Shown here piece by piece: positions 7,503 to 17,555 of a stretch of 64,000 nt of DNA. Every line of letters begins with the position of its first letter. Position 1 is the stretch's first letter. The DNA is taken from positions 62,001 to 126,000 of the forward strand of contig NZ_JAHBGI010000003.1 in NCBI RefSeq assembly GCF_018500185.1, given 5' to 3'. This stretch comes from Litoribacter ruber. GTDB taxonomy: Bacteria > Bacteroidota > Bacteroidia > Cytophagales > Cyclobacteriaceae. Below the pieces are notes generated by a model that was not told the DNA's origin, made no database searches, and saw only the letters and a program-made list of their open reading frames with translations. The translations under genes and the position numbers were made by a program.

Positions 7503-10448
7503 TTAAAATCCAAAGTTTACACCAAAGGAATAAATTCTTGGGAACGGATAGAAGTTGTTATCTATACCACCTGGGATTTCAGGATCGATACCTGAATAGT
7601 TGGTAATCAAGAAAGCATTCTGAACCGTTGCGTTTGCTCTTAAATTAATATTGGAGTTGAAAATATTACCGAAGTTATATCCCAAGCTGATGTTCTCCAT
7701 TCTTACAAAAGTGGCATCTTCCAAATAGTAATCAGATCTCAACCTGTAATCCTGGAAACCAGTTTGAAGGATATCCGAAGTGATGTTGTTCAAATAACCT
7801 GGGAATCTAAGCCCTTGATAAGCTCCGTTGGCAGCTCTGATGTTGTTGTAAGCCATGTTACCTGTATTGCCTCTCAACACGAAGCTGAAATCCCAGTTGT
7901 TGTAACGCAATTGCGAGTTAAAGCCAAAGAAGTATTGTGGATCAGGGAATCCTCTTCTGTAAAGATCCTGCTCATTGACAACACCGTCACCGTTTCTGTC
8001 CACATACACATTCTCCAATGGTCTGCCGTCTTGGTTATATACCTGTTGCCATACATAGAAAGAATTAGGCTGGAAGCCAACAGTATGAACTTGGATAGTG
8101 TTACCAGTTCCACCGGAAATTTCACCCACCAAGATACCAACTGCATCCTCGGCTACATTGCTAAGGCTTAGGATGTTGTTTCGGTTATAGGTAAAGTTTG
8201 CTCCTATAGTCCAGTCTAGCTGATTAGTTCTGATGATGTTGTAATTGATGGCTGCTTCCACACCGTAGTTTTCAATATTACCTACGTTGGTAAAAAGCTG
8301 GTTGGTCAGGTTAGTACCTGCAGGAACCGGTATTACAGCAAGAAGGTCATTTGTTTTCTTATAATAGTAGTCCAAGGTACCGAATACTTTTCCGTTCAGG
8401 AATTCATAATCAACCCCTGCATTCCAAGTCACCGTCTCTTCCCACTTGATATTTCTATCGTATCCTTCTGGTCTCAACGTATTGTAGAAAGTGTTGCCGA
8501 ATCTATATCTGGCAGCGTTGTCAGATACGGTATATCTTGGTAGATAAGGGAAAAACGATCCAATATCCTGCTGACCTGTCATCCCCCAACCCAATCTCAA
8601 TTTAAAATCTGTCAGTGTATTGTTATCGGCCAAGAATCCTTCTTCACTGATTCTCCATGCTGCTGCAAGAGAAGGGAATACACCCCATCTATTTTCAGGA
8701 CTAAATCTTGAAGAACCGTCAGTTCGGATTGTAGCGGTCAACAAGTATTTATCCATCAAGTTGTAGTTTGCTCTTCCAAAGAAAGAGATCAATCTATATT
8801 GTGGCCTTGTTTCGATACCTGCAGGGGTGAGCTCTACCCCTTCTTCGTTCACCGTAGGGAATTGTGGGTATTCAAACAAGAAATCTTGCCAAGAGTAACC
8901 ACCCGTCACATCAAGTCTTCCCGCATTTCCAAAATCCCTGACATAATTCAAATAGAAATCAGCCAATAGGTTTCTGTTATTTTGTGCGTATGGAGAAATT
9001 GATCCTCCCTGGTTGAATCCTGCTGCAGCAGTGGAAGGAATAATATCTGTACCTTCACCACGGCTGATATCATAACCCAAGTTCAAATTAGCTCTCAAGC
9101 CTTCCACAAATGGAAGCGAGTAATCCAATTGAAGGTTACCAATACTTCTTCTCACTTCACTTCTATTGTCTCTTTGCTCAAGAAGACCCACTGGGTTTCT
9201 TGGTGACAAAAGCTGAGGGCTTCCGTCAGGATTTCTCCATTCCCAAAATCCACCTAACCCTTCTGGGTCACGGATCGGCTGAGTAGGGTCAAAAACCGCT
9301 GCTGCGCCAATGGCTCCTTGGTCAGCAAAACGGCTTCTGGTCAAAGCTCCACGTATATTGAAATTGATTTTCAACTGATCATCCAAAAGGCTTGGAGTCA
9401 AGGAAAGGCCAGCCGTAGTTCTGTTCATATGGTCTGTTCTTAACACCCCGTTTTGATCCAAGTAACCCACTGACACTCTATAAGGGATGTCATTAATGGA
9501 TCCTGAAATACTTGCATTGTTGTCGAAAGAGATGGCATCTCTGTAAATGGCATCCTGCCAGTTGGTATTGACATCACCCATCAGGGCTTGTTGTGCTGGA
9601 GAAGCCTGCTCCGACGCTATTTGCCTGAATTGATCCGGGTTTAGCACATCGACAGTGTTGGTAACCTCAGACACCGACATTAAGCTGCTGACATTAACAC
9701 TCAGGTCTTGACCTCTTTTACCTTTACGAGTAGTAATCAAGATCACACCGTTAGAAGCTCGAGAACCGTAGATTGCCGTTGCAGAGGCATCTTTCAAGAT
9801 ATCAAAAGTCTCGATATCATTTGGGTTCAAAAAGTTAAGCGGGTTGGCAGAGCCTGCTATGGAGGAGTTATCCAAAGGCACCCCATCGATTACAATCAAA
9901 GGGTCATTTGATGCATTCAAAGAGGAACCCCCACGGATTCTGATTCTGGCACCTGCACCTGGCTGACCACTGTTTGGGGTGATGTTCACCCCAGCGATCT
10001 TACCGGTGATCAGCTGCTCGGGATTGGTTACCTGACCGACGTTGAAGTCGCCCCTGGTCACCGAGCCAACTGAACCCGTAAGGTCAGCTTTTCTTTGCGT
10101 ACCGTAACCGATTACAACTACTTCATCTAGCTGCTTGGTGTCACCCTCCAGCTGCACATCAATCACAGACTGGTTTCCAGCTACCACTTCTCTGGCTGTG
10201 TACCCTATAAAGGAGTAAACCAAGATCTCCTCATTGGATTGGACGCCTATTGAATAGTTACCATCGATGTCGGTAGTGGTACCCCGCGTGGTACCCTTGA
10301 TGCTAACATTGACAAAAGGTAATTCCTCACCTGAGTTGAGATCTGTCACCTTACCTGTCACTGTCCTTTCCTGTGCCATCAATTCCTGACAACAAATAAA
10401 GGACAGTAATACGACCGTGATTTTAAAGACGGTAAAAACTTTTCGCAT
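7503..10448 (-). CDS. SusC/RagA-family TonB-linked outer-membrane transporter
   Basis: The 981-residue protein starts with a signal peptide (MRKVFTVFKITVVLLSFICC...MAQ). Next comes a carboxypeptidase-regulatory-like domain (about 29-100, KVTDLNSGEELPFVNVSIKG). The TonB-interaction segment LDEVVVIGYGTQRK is at about 107-120. The plug domain (IRIRGGSSLNASNDPLIVIDGVP) and a long C-terminal beta-barrel ending in YSFGVNFGF follow. It imports oligosaccharides, here probably maltodextrins, across the outer membrane with SusD and TonB/ExbBD energy. It is first in the minus-strand operon and divergent from the lacI-type gene. A LacI-type operator lies about 200 bases upstream. Confidence 0.96.
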   Translation of the reverse strand: MRKVFTVFKITVVLLSFICCQELMAQERTVTGKVTDLNSGEELPFVNVSIKGTTRGTTTDIDGNYSIGVQSNEEILVYSFIGYTAREVVAGNQSVIDVQLEGDTKQLDEVVVIGYGTQRKADLTGSVGSVTRGDFNVGQVTNPEQLITGKIAGVNITPNSGQPGAGARIRIRGGSSLNASNDPLIVIDGVPLDNSSIAGSANPLNFLNPNDIETFDILKDASATAIYGSRASNGVILITTRKGKRGQDLSVNVSSLMSVSEVTNTVDVLNPDQFRQIASEQASPAQQALMGDVNTNWQDAIYRDAISFDNNASISGSINDIPYRVSVGYLDQNGVLRTDHMNRTTAGLSLTPSLLDDQLKINFNIRGALTRSRFADQGAIGAAAVFDPTQPIRDPEGLGGFWEWRNPDGSPQLLSPRNPVGLLEQRDNRSEVRRSIGNLQLDYSLPFVEGLRANLNLGYDISRGEGTDIIPSTAAAGFNQGGSISPYAQNNRNLLADFYLNYVRDFGNAGRLDVTGGYSWQDFLFEYPQFPTVNEEGVELTPAGIETRPQYRLISFFGRANYNLMDKYLLTATIRTDGSSRFSPENRWGVFPSLAAAWRISEEGFLADNNTLTDFKLRLGWGMTGQQDIGSFFPYLPRYTVSDNAARYRFGNTFYNTLRPEGYDRNIKWEETVTWNAGVDYEFLNGKVFGTLDYYYKKTNDLLAVIPVPAGTNLTNQLFTNVGNIENYGVEAAINYNIIRTNQLDWTIGANFTYNRNNILSLSNVAEDAVGILVGEISGGTGNTIQVHTVGFQPNSFYVWQQVYNQDGRPLENVYVDRNGDGVVNEQDLYRRGFPDPQYFFGFNSQLRYNNWDFSFVLRGNTGNMAYNNIRAANGAYQGLRFPGYLNNITSDILQTGFQDYRLRSDYYLEDATFVRMENISLGYNFGNIFNSNINLRANATVQNAFLITNYSGIDPEIPGGIDNNFYPFPRIYSFGVNFGF

Positions 10449-10976
10449 AACTGTTTTATTTTGGATTTATTTAATTAGTACAAGGTTAAAATTCTTAAAA
10501 TATTCCAATTCCGTGAATTCTCCGAAGAGGTTTGAAGCGATTGGAAAATGATATCGTTCCTAGTCCCTGTGCATATTTTAGGAAATATTAACCAAAAAAT
10601 AATTCCCTACCAAGGAGGTTGCAGGGGTATTTCCTGCATTTTTTATTGCAAACGAAACCGCAATCGTTTGCATAGAAAAAATATTTTTTAGTACATTATG
10701 CAAAAAGGTGTCTATGATTGTTAAATTGTTAAAAATGGATGTGTGACAAAGAGCCTAATTCAAACCTCTGAATAAATCAATATATCTTAAAAAAATTCAA
10801 TTATTTGACGTTCTAACTATTAAAAATGCGAATAATTTAAAATTATAGCCATACCGTTGCAAAATAATCAAGAGCGCCTCATCATTTTGCAAACTTTAAA
10901 TTAATTAGCTTGTTTTTATGAATAATCATCAAAATAAGCTTTCTTTACCAATTCTGAATCAGAAAAAAGGAATACC
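10449..10976. other. Divergent promoter region between susC and the LacI-type regulator
   Basis: This 528-base AT-rich gap holds no gene. Seen in it are a minus-strand -7-like element TAACCTTG (10481-10488) 32 bases before susC; a small hairpin TGCAGG/CCTGCA (10620-10638) followed by a T run on the plus strand; and the LacI-type operator at 10647-10672. The 200 or so bases before the regulator start are very AT-rich and contain no further recognisable site. Confidence 0.6.
10647..10672. promoter_or_regulatory. LacI-type operator upstream of susC
   Basis: TGCAAACG (10647-10654) and CGTTTGCA (10665-10672) form a perfect inverted repeat. Inside it GCAATCGTTTGC (10660-10671) has the central CG and GCAA/TTGC arms typical of LacI/GalR operators. 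A matching site lies before the GH31 gene at 12047. Binding by the adjacent LacI-family protein is inferred. Confidence 0.65.
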
Positions 10977-12011
10977 ATGAAACTTGGTCAAGCAACCATA
11001 AAAGATATAGCCAAAGCTTTAAATGTCTCCTCCTCCACCGTGTCCCGGGCATTGAAGGATTACCCCGGTATCAGCAAGGAAACCAAGCGGAAAGTGAAGG
11101 AGTTGGCGGAAAAGCTGAATTACCGTCCCAATGCAGTGGCATTGAGTCTTAGGAAAAGCAAATCTTTTACTATTGGGGTGATCATTCCGGAGGTGGTTCA
11201 CTTCTTTTTCTCCACTGTAATCAGCGGTATTGAGGAAATAGCTTTTGCAAATGGCTATAATGTAATCCTGTGTCAGACCAACGAAAGCCTTTCCAGGGAA
11301 ATGTCCAGTGTGGATACAATAATAAGTAACCAGATAGATGGGCTATTGATTAGCTACTCCAAAGAAACCACGGACTTTAGCCATTTTCAAAAGCTCATTG
11401 ACCATAATTTCCCCATTGTGTTTTTTGACAGGGTTCCAGAACTTCCCAATACCGTTAACGTAACCGTTGACGATTATTCCGGAGCAAAGGAGGCCGTCAA
11501 ACATCTCATTGACCAGGGATACCAAAAAATCTTCCATCTGGCAGGACCAAAAAACCTGCTTATCAGTACCCACCGTCTGGATGGCTATAAAGATGCCCTT
11601 AAAGAATCTAACCGTGAATTCGACCCAACTATGGTGGAATCTTGCCCCATAGGCACCGAGGAGGAAAGTTTCGGGATCATCACAAAAGTTTTCCAAGAAT
11701 CCAACGACAGGCCTGATGCCATTTTTGCGGCCAATGATATTGCGGCGGCCGGTGCGATGAGGGCTGTAAAAAGTCTCAGATTAAGAGTTCCGCAGGATGT
11801 GGGCATAGTTGGGTTTAGCAACTGGCAGTTTTCATCCATGGTTGACCCACCCATCACTACCGTATCCCAGCCAGGTTTCAAGATTGGGGAAAGAGCCACG
11901 CAGTTGCTTCTAAAGATGATCAACAAAAAGGAGGAAGACCCCTTTGAGCCCATCACCGAAATCCTGGAAACGGAGCTTTTGGTGAGAGGATCCTCCCTCA
12001 AAAAGGATTAA
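10977..12011 (+). CDS. LacI/GalR-family transcriptional regulator of the glucan locus
   Basis: The 344-residue protein has an N-terminal LacI helix-turn-helix and hinge (TIKDIAKALNVSSSTVSRALKDYPGIS, then KLNYRPNAVALSLRKSKS), residues 6-60. A periplasmic-binding-like effector domain (IGVIIPEV ... HFFFSTVISGIEE) follows. LacI-type regulators of this shape usually sense a sugar. It stands between the susCDE operon and the GH31-GH13-permease operon, where operator-like GCAAACGATTG sites occur, so it probably controls both. In the Bacteroides sus system this job is done by the unrelated SusR, so LacI control is a notable variant. The effector sugar is unknown; maltose or maltodextrin is a guess from context. 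Confidence 0.94.
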   Translation: MKLGQATIKDIAKALNVSSSTVSRALKDYPGISKETKRKVKELAEKLNYRPNAVALSLRKSKSFTIGVIIPEVVHFFFSTVISGIEEIAFANGYNVILCQTNESLSREMSSVDTIISNQIDGLLISYSKETTDFSHFQKLIDHNFPIVFFDRVPELPNTVNVTVDDYSGAKEAVKHLIDQGYQKIFHLAGPKNLLISTHRLDGYKDALKESNREFDPTMVESCPIGTEEESFGIITKVFQESNDRPDAIFAANDIAAAGAMRAVKSLRLRVPQDVGIVGFSNWQFSSMVDPPITTVSQPGFKIGERATQLLLKMINKKEEDPFEPITEILETELLVRGSSLKKD

Positions 12012-12046
12012 AATTAATTTTTTATAACAAAATTTGATTTTTTAGT

Positions 12047-12058
12047 GCAAACGATTGA
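12047..12058. promoter_or_regulatory. LacI-type operator upstream of the GH31 gene
   Basis: GCAAACGATTGA matches the reverse complement of the susC-side operator GCAATCGTTTGC (10660-10671) in 11 of 12 positions, including the central CG. It lies 36 bases after the regulator stop and 184 bases before the GH31 ATG. Confidence 0.6.
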
Positions 12059-12230
12059 AATTGTTTTGTAATCATTTTTTACGTCAAAGTTTGACTTTGC
12101 AAGGCTTTCTTTTGTCATATCTGGTTCTTGGGCTGGTTTTTTCATTTGATTATACTTTCTAAATTAGCCCTAAACAAACCTTCTTATTTTTCGGCCAGGT
12201 TTGGATTCAAGACAAAAATTTACGCCCAAT

Positions 12231-14657
12231 ATGACCCAAAAAGTCCAATCAACATCTACTTCCCGCAACCTTCATGCTGGAGCCATCAACTCATGGTCCC
12301 CTACCCCATTTGGTCTTGAGGGCACCACCGAAAATGGGGTTTTCAACCTCTCCGTATATGGACCCAAAACGGTCAGGGTACAGGTGAGCCGCTCGGATGA
12401 ATTCAACCCCAACCCCTACTCGGTGGTGAAAGCCCCGGTGTCAGAAGGTTTTGAAGTGAGTGATGGAGGAAGCTTTTTGCTGTTGCAGACTGACTACATC
12501 AATGTAGAAATCAATAAAACACCCTTCGCTATCACCTTTAAAGACCAAAAGGGCAATATCATAAACCAAGATGACCAGGCTTTTTCCGTCTCTTGGCTAG
12601 GCACTGAGGTCACCAACTATAAAAAACTGCAAGAAAACGAGCGGTTTATCGGACTGGGCGAAAAGACAGGCAACTTGGATAGGAGTGGAAACGCCTATAC
12701 CAACTGGAACACGGATTATTTTGCCTATGGTACCGATGATGATCCCTTGTATATGTCCATCCCATTTTATGTGGGCATCCATGACAAGGGCAGTTATGGC
12801 ATATTCTTCGACAACAGCCACAAAACTGTATTCAACTTTGGCGCCTCCAACAACCGCTTTGCATACTATTCTGCAGAGGATGGAGAAATGGATTATTATT
12901 TCTTCCATGATGCGGAGGTCAAGGGGATCATCAGTGCCTATTCCGATCTGACTGGCCGGATGCAACTGCCCCCCAAATGGGCTTTGGGATATCAGCAGTG
13001 CCGCTATTCCTACTACCCTGACAGTGAGGTATTGACGCTTTCACAGACATTTAGAGATAAAAAGGTACCCGCAGATGTTATTTATCTTGATATCCATCAT
13101 ATGGAGAAATACAAGGTCTTTACTTTTGACGGAGAAAAATTCCCTGATCCAAAAGCCATGATCCAAACGCTAAAAGATAGAGGGTTTAAAGTGGTGGTCA
13201 TCATGGATCCAGGAATCCGAACGGAAGAAGACTATGAGCCTTATGTAGATGGCAAAGAAAAAGACCTCTTCCTCAAATACCCGGATGACAGTATCTATGA
13301 AGGCCAGGTTTGGCCCGGTTGGTGTGCTTTCCCTGATTACACCAACCCTGAAACCCGTGACTGGTGGGCGGAGAAAATGAAATTTTACACTGAAGCAGGT
13401 GTAGACGGGTTTTGGACAGACATGAATGAACCGGCCACATGGGGTCAATGTACTCCCAATTTAATTGATTTCGATTTTGAAGGCCAAAAGGTGAGCCACC
13501 GAAAAGCCCGAAACATTTACGGCATGCAGATGGCCAGAAGCGTAAAAGAAGGCGCGGAAAAAATCAGCCCCGATGCCCGTCCTTTTGTACTTACAAGAGC
13601 CGGATTTTCCGGAATTCAACGCTATGCAGCAGCTTGGACCGGGGACAATGTGGCCTCTGAAGACCATATGCTAGCTGGAGTCAGGTTACTGAACAGCATG
13701 GGGATCAGCGGCATACCATTTTCAGGTTATGATATTGGCGGATTTGCCGGTGATGCTGCACCGAGCCTTTATGCACGGTGGATGAGTATCGCCACCTTTG
13801 CCCCTCTTTTCCGCGCCCACAGTATGATAAACAGCAACGATGCTGAACCATGGGCATTTGGTGAAGAAGTGGAAGAAATCTCAAGAAACTACATCAAGCT
13901 GAGGTACAAGCTACTTCCCACTATTTATAGCGCCTTTTATCGAAGCACCCTTACAGGCCTGCCTTTAACAGAAAGCCTAGCCATACAATACAGCCAGGAT
14001 CCGAATGTGTTTGACTCCAAATTCCAGGACCAATATATTTTCTGTGATGCTTTCTTAGTAGCTCCAGTGAAAAGCACCCGCGATATTGCCAAAGTTTACC
14101 TCCCAAAAGGTGACTGGTATTATTTCTTTAATGACCAACACCATAAGGGCGGCAATCCAGTTTTTGTGGAGTCACCTTTGAATTACCTTCCTGTTTTTGT
14201 TAAAGGAGGCAGTATTATAGCCCTGCAATCGGAAACATACCACACCGGGGAAAAACATGACGGCATATTGAACCTTCATTTTTACAAAGGAAAAGGTGAG
14301 ACAAGATATGTTCATTATGAAGATGACGGAATATCCAACGGCCACAAGGATGGGGATTTCTGCAAAAGGATCATAACCCTGGATTCGGATTCCGGTTCGG
14401 TTACCATTTCCAGCCAGGAAGGAGCTCATGAGTCTACTTACAAAACATACAAACTGCATTTCCACGGTTTTAGCACCAAGTCCATACAAATCGGTGAATC
14501 AGAGAGCAACTTGAAGAAAGAGAATTTAGCTTTCCTTGAAAAACTTACCGAGTTTGATCCCTTGCCGGAGCATTTACATCCATTCCATGAGGTGAAAAAT
14601 GTATTTACCTTTGAAATTGAGAATACCACGGATGCTGTGGAAATCGAATTGCATTAA
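12231..14657 (+). CDS. GH31 family alpha-glucosidase (cytoplasmic)
   Basis: Predicted to release glucose from the non-reducing ends of imported maltodextrins. With ATG at 12231 it has 808 residues and no signal peptide. A TTG at 12201 is in frame and would add ten residues, but ATG is preferred. The GH31 signature GFWTDMNEPATWG gives Asp397 as nucleophile, and WTGDN gives Asp472 as acid/base. An N-terminal galactose-mutarotase-like beta domain (about 30-230) and a C-terminal beta domain (after about 590) flank the barrel. It begins a plus-strand operon with the GH13 lipoprotein and sugar permease, 219 bases after the LacI-type gene. Activity on alpha-1,4 versus alpha-1,6 links cannot be told from sequence alone. 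Confidence 0.93.
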   Translation: MTQKVQSTSTSRNLHAGAINSWSPTPFGLEGTTENGVFNLSVYGPKTVRVQVSRSDEFNPNPYSVVKAPVSEGFEVSDGGSFLLLQTDYINVEINKTPFAITFKDQKGNIINQDDQAFSVSWLGTEVTNYKKLQENERFIGLGEKTGNLDRSGNAYTNWNTDYFAYGTDDDPLYMSIPFYVGIHDKGSYGIFFDNSHKTVFNFGASNNRFAYYSAEDGEMDYYFFHDAEVKGIISAYSDLTGRMQLPPKWALGYQQCRYSYYPDSEVLTLSQTFRDKKVPADVIYLDIHHMEKYKVFTFDGEKFPDPKAMIQTLKDRGFKVVVIMDPGIRTEEDYEPYVDGKEKDLFLKYPDDSIYEGQVWPGWCAFPDYTNPETRDWWAEKMKFYTEAGVDGFWTDMNEPATWGQCTPNLIDFDFEGQKVSHRKARNIYGMQMARSVKEGAEKISPDARPFVLTRAGFSGIQRYAAAWTGDNVASEDHMLAGVRLLNSMGISGIPFSGYDIGGFAGDAAPSLYARWMSIATFAPLFRAHSMINSNDAEPWAFGEEVEEISRNYIKLRYKLLPTIYSAFYRSTLTGLPLTESLAIQYSQDPNVFDSKFQDQYIFCDAFLVAPVKSTRDIAKVYLPKGDWYYFFNDQHHKGGNPVFVESPLNYLPVFVKGGSIIALQSETYHTGEKHDGILNLHFYKGKGETRYVHYEDDGISNGHKDGDFCKRIITLDSDSGSVTISSQEGAHESTYKTYKLHFHGFSTKSIQIGESESNLKKENLAFLEKLTEFDPLPEHLHPFHEVKNVFTFEIENTTDAVEIELH

Positions 14658-14697
14658 ACACCCAGAATTAGTTTTAGCACCTAATAAGTAACCCAGA

Positions 14698-16071
14698 ATG
14701 ACTACGAATTTTATTAAGAATTACCTGCTGTTGATCTTGATTGGCTTTACTATGAGCTGCAAGCCGGCTCCAGAAACAAGCCCCCCGGATACAGCTCAGG
14801 AAACGAGTAACTTTTCCCAGGCCCCTGATTGGGTAAAGGACAAAAACATCTATGAAGTCAATCTTCGCCAGTATACCCAAGAGGGTACCTTTGCTGCTTT
14901 TGAAAAGGAGGTTCCAAGATTAAAGGAAATGGGCGTGGACATCCTATGGTTTATGCCTATTCATGATATCGGGGAAAAGAACAGAAAAGGCTCCCTCGGC
15001 AGCTATTATGCCATCAAAGATTACAAGAGCGTAAATTCAGAGTTTGGGACCAAAGAAGACTTTGACAGGCTTGTAAAGACCATCCATGACAATGATATGT
15101 ATATAATCATTGATTGGGTGGCCAATCACACCGCTTGGGACCACCCTTGGACTAAAAGCAATCCGGAATACTACTCCAAGGATGAGAATGACAATTTCAT
15201 GCCTCCAGCCAATACCGATTGGGAGGATGTGATCGATTTGGATTATAACAATCCAGAGGTTCATACTGCCATGGAGGATGCCATGGTGTATTGGGTAAAG
15301 GAACATGATATCGATGGCTTCAGATGTGATGTGGCCGAATTGGTTCCTATGGAATTCTGGAACAACACCCGGAAAAGTCTGGATGAAATCAAGCCTGTAT
15401 TCATGCTAGCGGAAGGTGAAAAAGTAGAGCTCTATGAGGCTTTCGATATGACATACGCTTGGAATGTCTTTCACACGCTGGTAGATTTGGCTGGAGACAG
15501 AGAGAAAAACAATGACACTTTGCATGGGTCAGTATTGGAAGGCGTTGAAGGTTTGCCTGAAGGGGCTTTTAAAATGAATTTCTTGACCAATCATGACGAA
15601 AATACTTGGAAAGGCACCATTGATTCACTTTTGGGTCCAGCCCATGAAGCCATGGCAGTGTTGATCCACACCATCCCGGGTATGCCGCTTATTTACTCCG
15701 GACAAGAGGCCAATATCACCCAGCGCCTTGAGTTTTTTGAAAGAGACCCAATCGATTGGGGTCATTACGAAAAGGCCGATTTTTATACCCAACTGAATGC
15801 TTTGAAACACCAAAACAAAGCCCTTTGGAATGGAGAGCATGGTGGCAGCTTCAAGAGACTTCCCAATTCCAAATCGGAGGGGATCTATGCCTTTGAAAGG
15901 AAAAAGGACCGTAACAGGGTGATCACTATTGTTAACCTTTCGGATAGGGAAATGACCTATGAGTTTACCGACAACAAAGAAGGACTGAAAGACTATTTCA
16001 GCCCAGGTGCCTCGGAGATTGGTTCCTCGATAAAAATGCAGCCTTGGGGGTATAGAGTTTTGACTAACTAA
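14698..16071 (+). CDS. GH13 alpha-amylase-family lipoprotein
   Basis: The 457-residue protein begins MTTNFIKNYLLLILIGFTMSC; Cys21 fits a lipobox, so it is probably anchored in a membrane facing the periplasm. The GH13 regions are complete: DWVANHTAWD (region I), DGFRCDVAEL with nucleophile Asp211, FMLAEGE with acid/base Glu239, and LTNHDENTW with Asp300. It is compact, with little beyond the barrel and a short C-terminal beta domain. A likely role is cutting maltodextrins that SusCD has brought into the periplasm, analogous to SusA. It lies 40 bases after the GH31 gene and 3 bases before the permease gene, so all three probably form one operon. Confidence 0.92.
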   Translation: MTTNFIKNYLLLILIGFTMSCKPAPETSPPDTAQETSNFSQAPDWVKDKNIYEVNLRQYTQEGTFAAFEKEVPRLKEMGVDILWFMPIHDIGEKNRKGSLGSYYAIKDYKSVNSEFGTKEDFDRLVKTIHDNDMYIIIDWVANHTAWDHPWTKSNPEYYSKDENDNFMPPANTDWEDVIDLDYNNPEVHTAMEDAMVYWVKEHDIDGFRCDVAELVPMEFWNNTRKSLDEIKPVFMLAEGEKVELYEAFDMTYAWNVFHTLVDLAGDREKNNDTLHGSVLEGVEGLPEGAFKMNFLTNHDENTWKGTIDSLLGPAHEAMAVLIHTIPGMPLIYSGQEANITQRLEFFERDPIDWGHYEKADFYTQLNALKHQNKALWNGEHGGSFKRLPNSKSEGIYAFERKKDRNRVITIVNLSDREMTYEFTDNKEGLKDYFSPGASEIGSSIKMQPWGYRVLTN

Positions 16072-16074
16072 GCC

Positions 16075-17445
16075 ATGGCTACACTTGTGGAAAAGAAAAA
16101 ACTAAGCTTCTGGCAGATCTGGAACATGAGTTTTGGGTTTCTTGGGATACAAATGGGCTTTGCCTTGCAGAATGCCAACGCCAGCAGGATCCTTCAGACT
16201 TTCGGAGCCGATGTGGAGCACCTGTCTCTATTTTGGTTGGTGGCCCCCATTACCGGGATGATCGTGCAGCCTATCATCGGCTATTATAGCGATAGAACCT
16301 GGACCAGATTAGGCCGGAGAAGGCCTTATTTTCTGGTCGGGGCCATCCTGGCAGCCATTGGATTGATATTGATGCCCAACGCCTCACTTTTCGTGGCTTA
16401 TCTTCCCGCTCTCTGGGTGGGGGCTGGTTTCTTGATGATCATGGACGCCTCCTTCAATGTGGCCATGGAGCCTTTCAGGGCTTTGGTTGCGGACAAACTC
16501 CCGACTGATCAGCGAACTTTGGGTTTTTCCGTGCAAACGTTATTGATAGGCCTAGGAGCTGTTTTGGGCTCTTGGATGCCTTATATTTTGACCAATTGGT
16601 TTGGTGTAGCAACCACCGCCGATGAAGGCATTATTCCTCTCAACGTGATCATGGCATTCTTCATTGGGGCCATGATCCTGGTAGGCTCCATACTTTGGAC
16701 CGTACTGCGAACTACAGAATATTCTCCTGATGAACAGGCGGCCATAGACGGGCATGACAAAGAGAAACCCAAGGAGGAATCTAAGGGCATCATGGACATT
16801 TTCACCGACTTTTGGAAAATGCCGGAAACTATGCGCCAGCTAGGCTTGGTACAGTTTTTCTCCTGGTTTGCTCTATTTTCGATGTGGGTATTTACCACGC
16901 CCGCTTTGGCCCAGCACGTTTGGGGATTGGCACCCGAGGACCGGAGCTCGCTGGCTTTCAATGAAGCGGGAAATTATGTAGGGGTGATTTTTGGCGTTTA
17001 CAATCTTGTATCTGCCCTTTTCGCCCTAGCTCTCCCCGTTATTGCAGCCAAGGTGGGCAGGAAATGGACACATGCAATTTGTTTGACAGCGGGAGGAATC
17101 GGCCTGGCTTCCATCATGTTGATCACCGATCCATCACAAGCTTGGATGCTCAACATTTCCATGATTGGCGTGGGAATCGCCTGGGCAAGTATATTGGCCA
17201 TGCCTTATGCTATATTGGCTGGATCCATACCATTGCGTAAAATGGGTGTCTACATGGGAATTTTTAACTTCTTTATCACCGCCCCTCAGATCGTCAACGG
17301 TTTCTTTGGTGGCTATATCGTCAAATATTTATATGGCGGCCAAGCCATCTATGCTATCCTTTCGGCTGGCATCATCCTCTTTATTGCAGCTGTTTGCGTA
17401 ATGTTCGTAGAGGATAAAGATGATGTAGTAATCGTGGATGAATAG
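16075..17445 (+). CDS. SLC45-type MFS sugar permease (maltose/maltodextrin-like)
   Basis: The 456-residue protein has about 12 hydrophobic segments and the MFS cytoplasmic loop YSDRTWTRLGRRRPYFLVGA, which is characteristic of the SLC45/GPH-like sugar:proton symporters. FALQNANASRILQTFGA near the N-terminus also fits that group. It probably moves short glucan products from the periplasm into the cytoplasm, where the GH31 enzyme acts. The start lies 3 bases after the GH13 stop (likely translational coupling), and a strong terminator follows at 17481. The exact substrate is inferred from its neighbours. Confidence 0.92.
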   Translation: MATLVEKKKLSFWQIWNMSFGFLGIQMGFALQNANASRILQTFGADVEHLSLFWLVAPITGMIVQPIIGYYSDRTWTRLGRRRPYFLVGAILAAIGLILMPNASLFVAYLPALWVGAGFLMIMDASFNVAMEPFRALVADKLPTDQRTLGFSVQTLLIGLGAVLGSWMPYILTNWFGVATTADEGIIPLNVIMAFFIGAMILVGSILWTVLRTTEYSPDEQAAIDGHDKEKPKEESKGIMDIFTDFWKMPETMRQLGLVQFFSWFALFSMWVFTTPALAQHVWGLAPEDRSSLAFNEAGNYVGVIFGVYNLVSALFALALPVIAAKVGRKWTHAICLTAGGIGLASIMLITDPSQAWMLNISMIGVGIAWASILAMPYAILAGSIPLRKMGVYMGIFNFFITAPQIVNGFFGGYIVKYLYGGQAIYAILSAGIILFIAAVCVMFVEDKDDVVIVDE

Positions 17446-17480
17446 TAACAGTTAATTCATCATTAAATTGATTTGGTATA

Positions 17481-17517
17481 AAAATAGCCGTAAGGGTAAA
17501 GCCTTTGCGGCTATTTT
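17481..17517 (+). terminator. Terminator of the GH31-GH13-permease operon
   Basis: AAAATAGCCG (17481-17490) pairs perfectly with CGGCTATTTT (17508-17517). An inner AAGG/CCTT extension surrounds the loop. It lies 36 bases past the permease stop. Confidence 0.8.
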
Positions 17518-17555
17518 CATTAAGTTTAATCACCAATTCATTTTTACAGCTACTT

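Noticed and set aside
10620-10646. Hairpin with T run in the susC-lacI gap as a true terminator
   Set aside because: The stem is only 6 bp and lies in a divergent promoter region where no transcript is known to need ending; noted only in the region entry.
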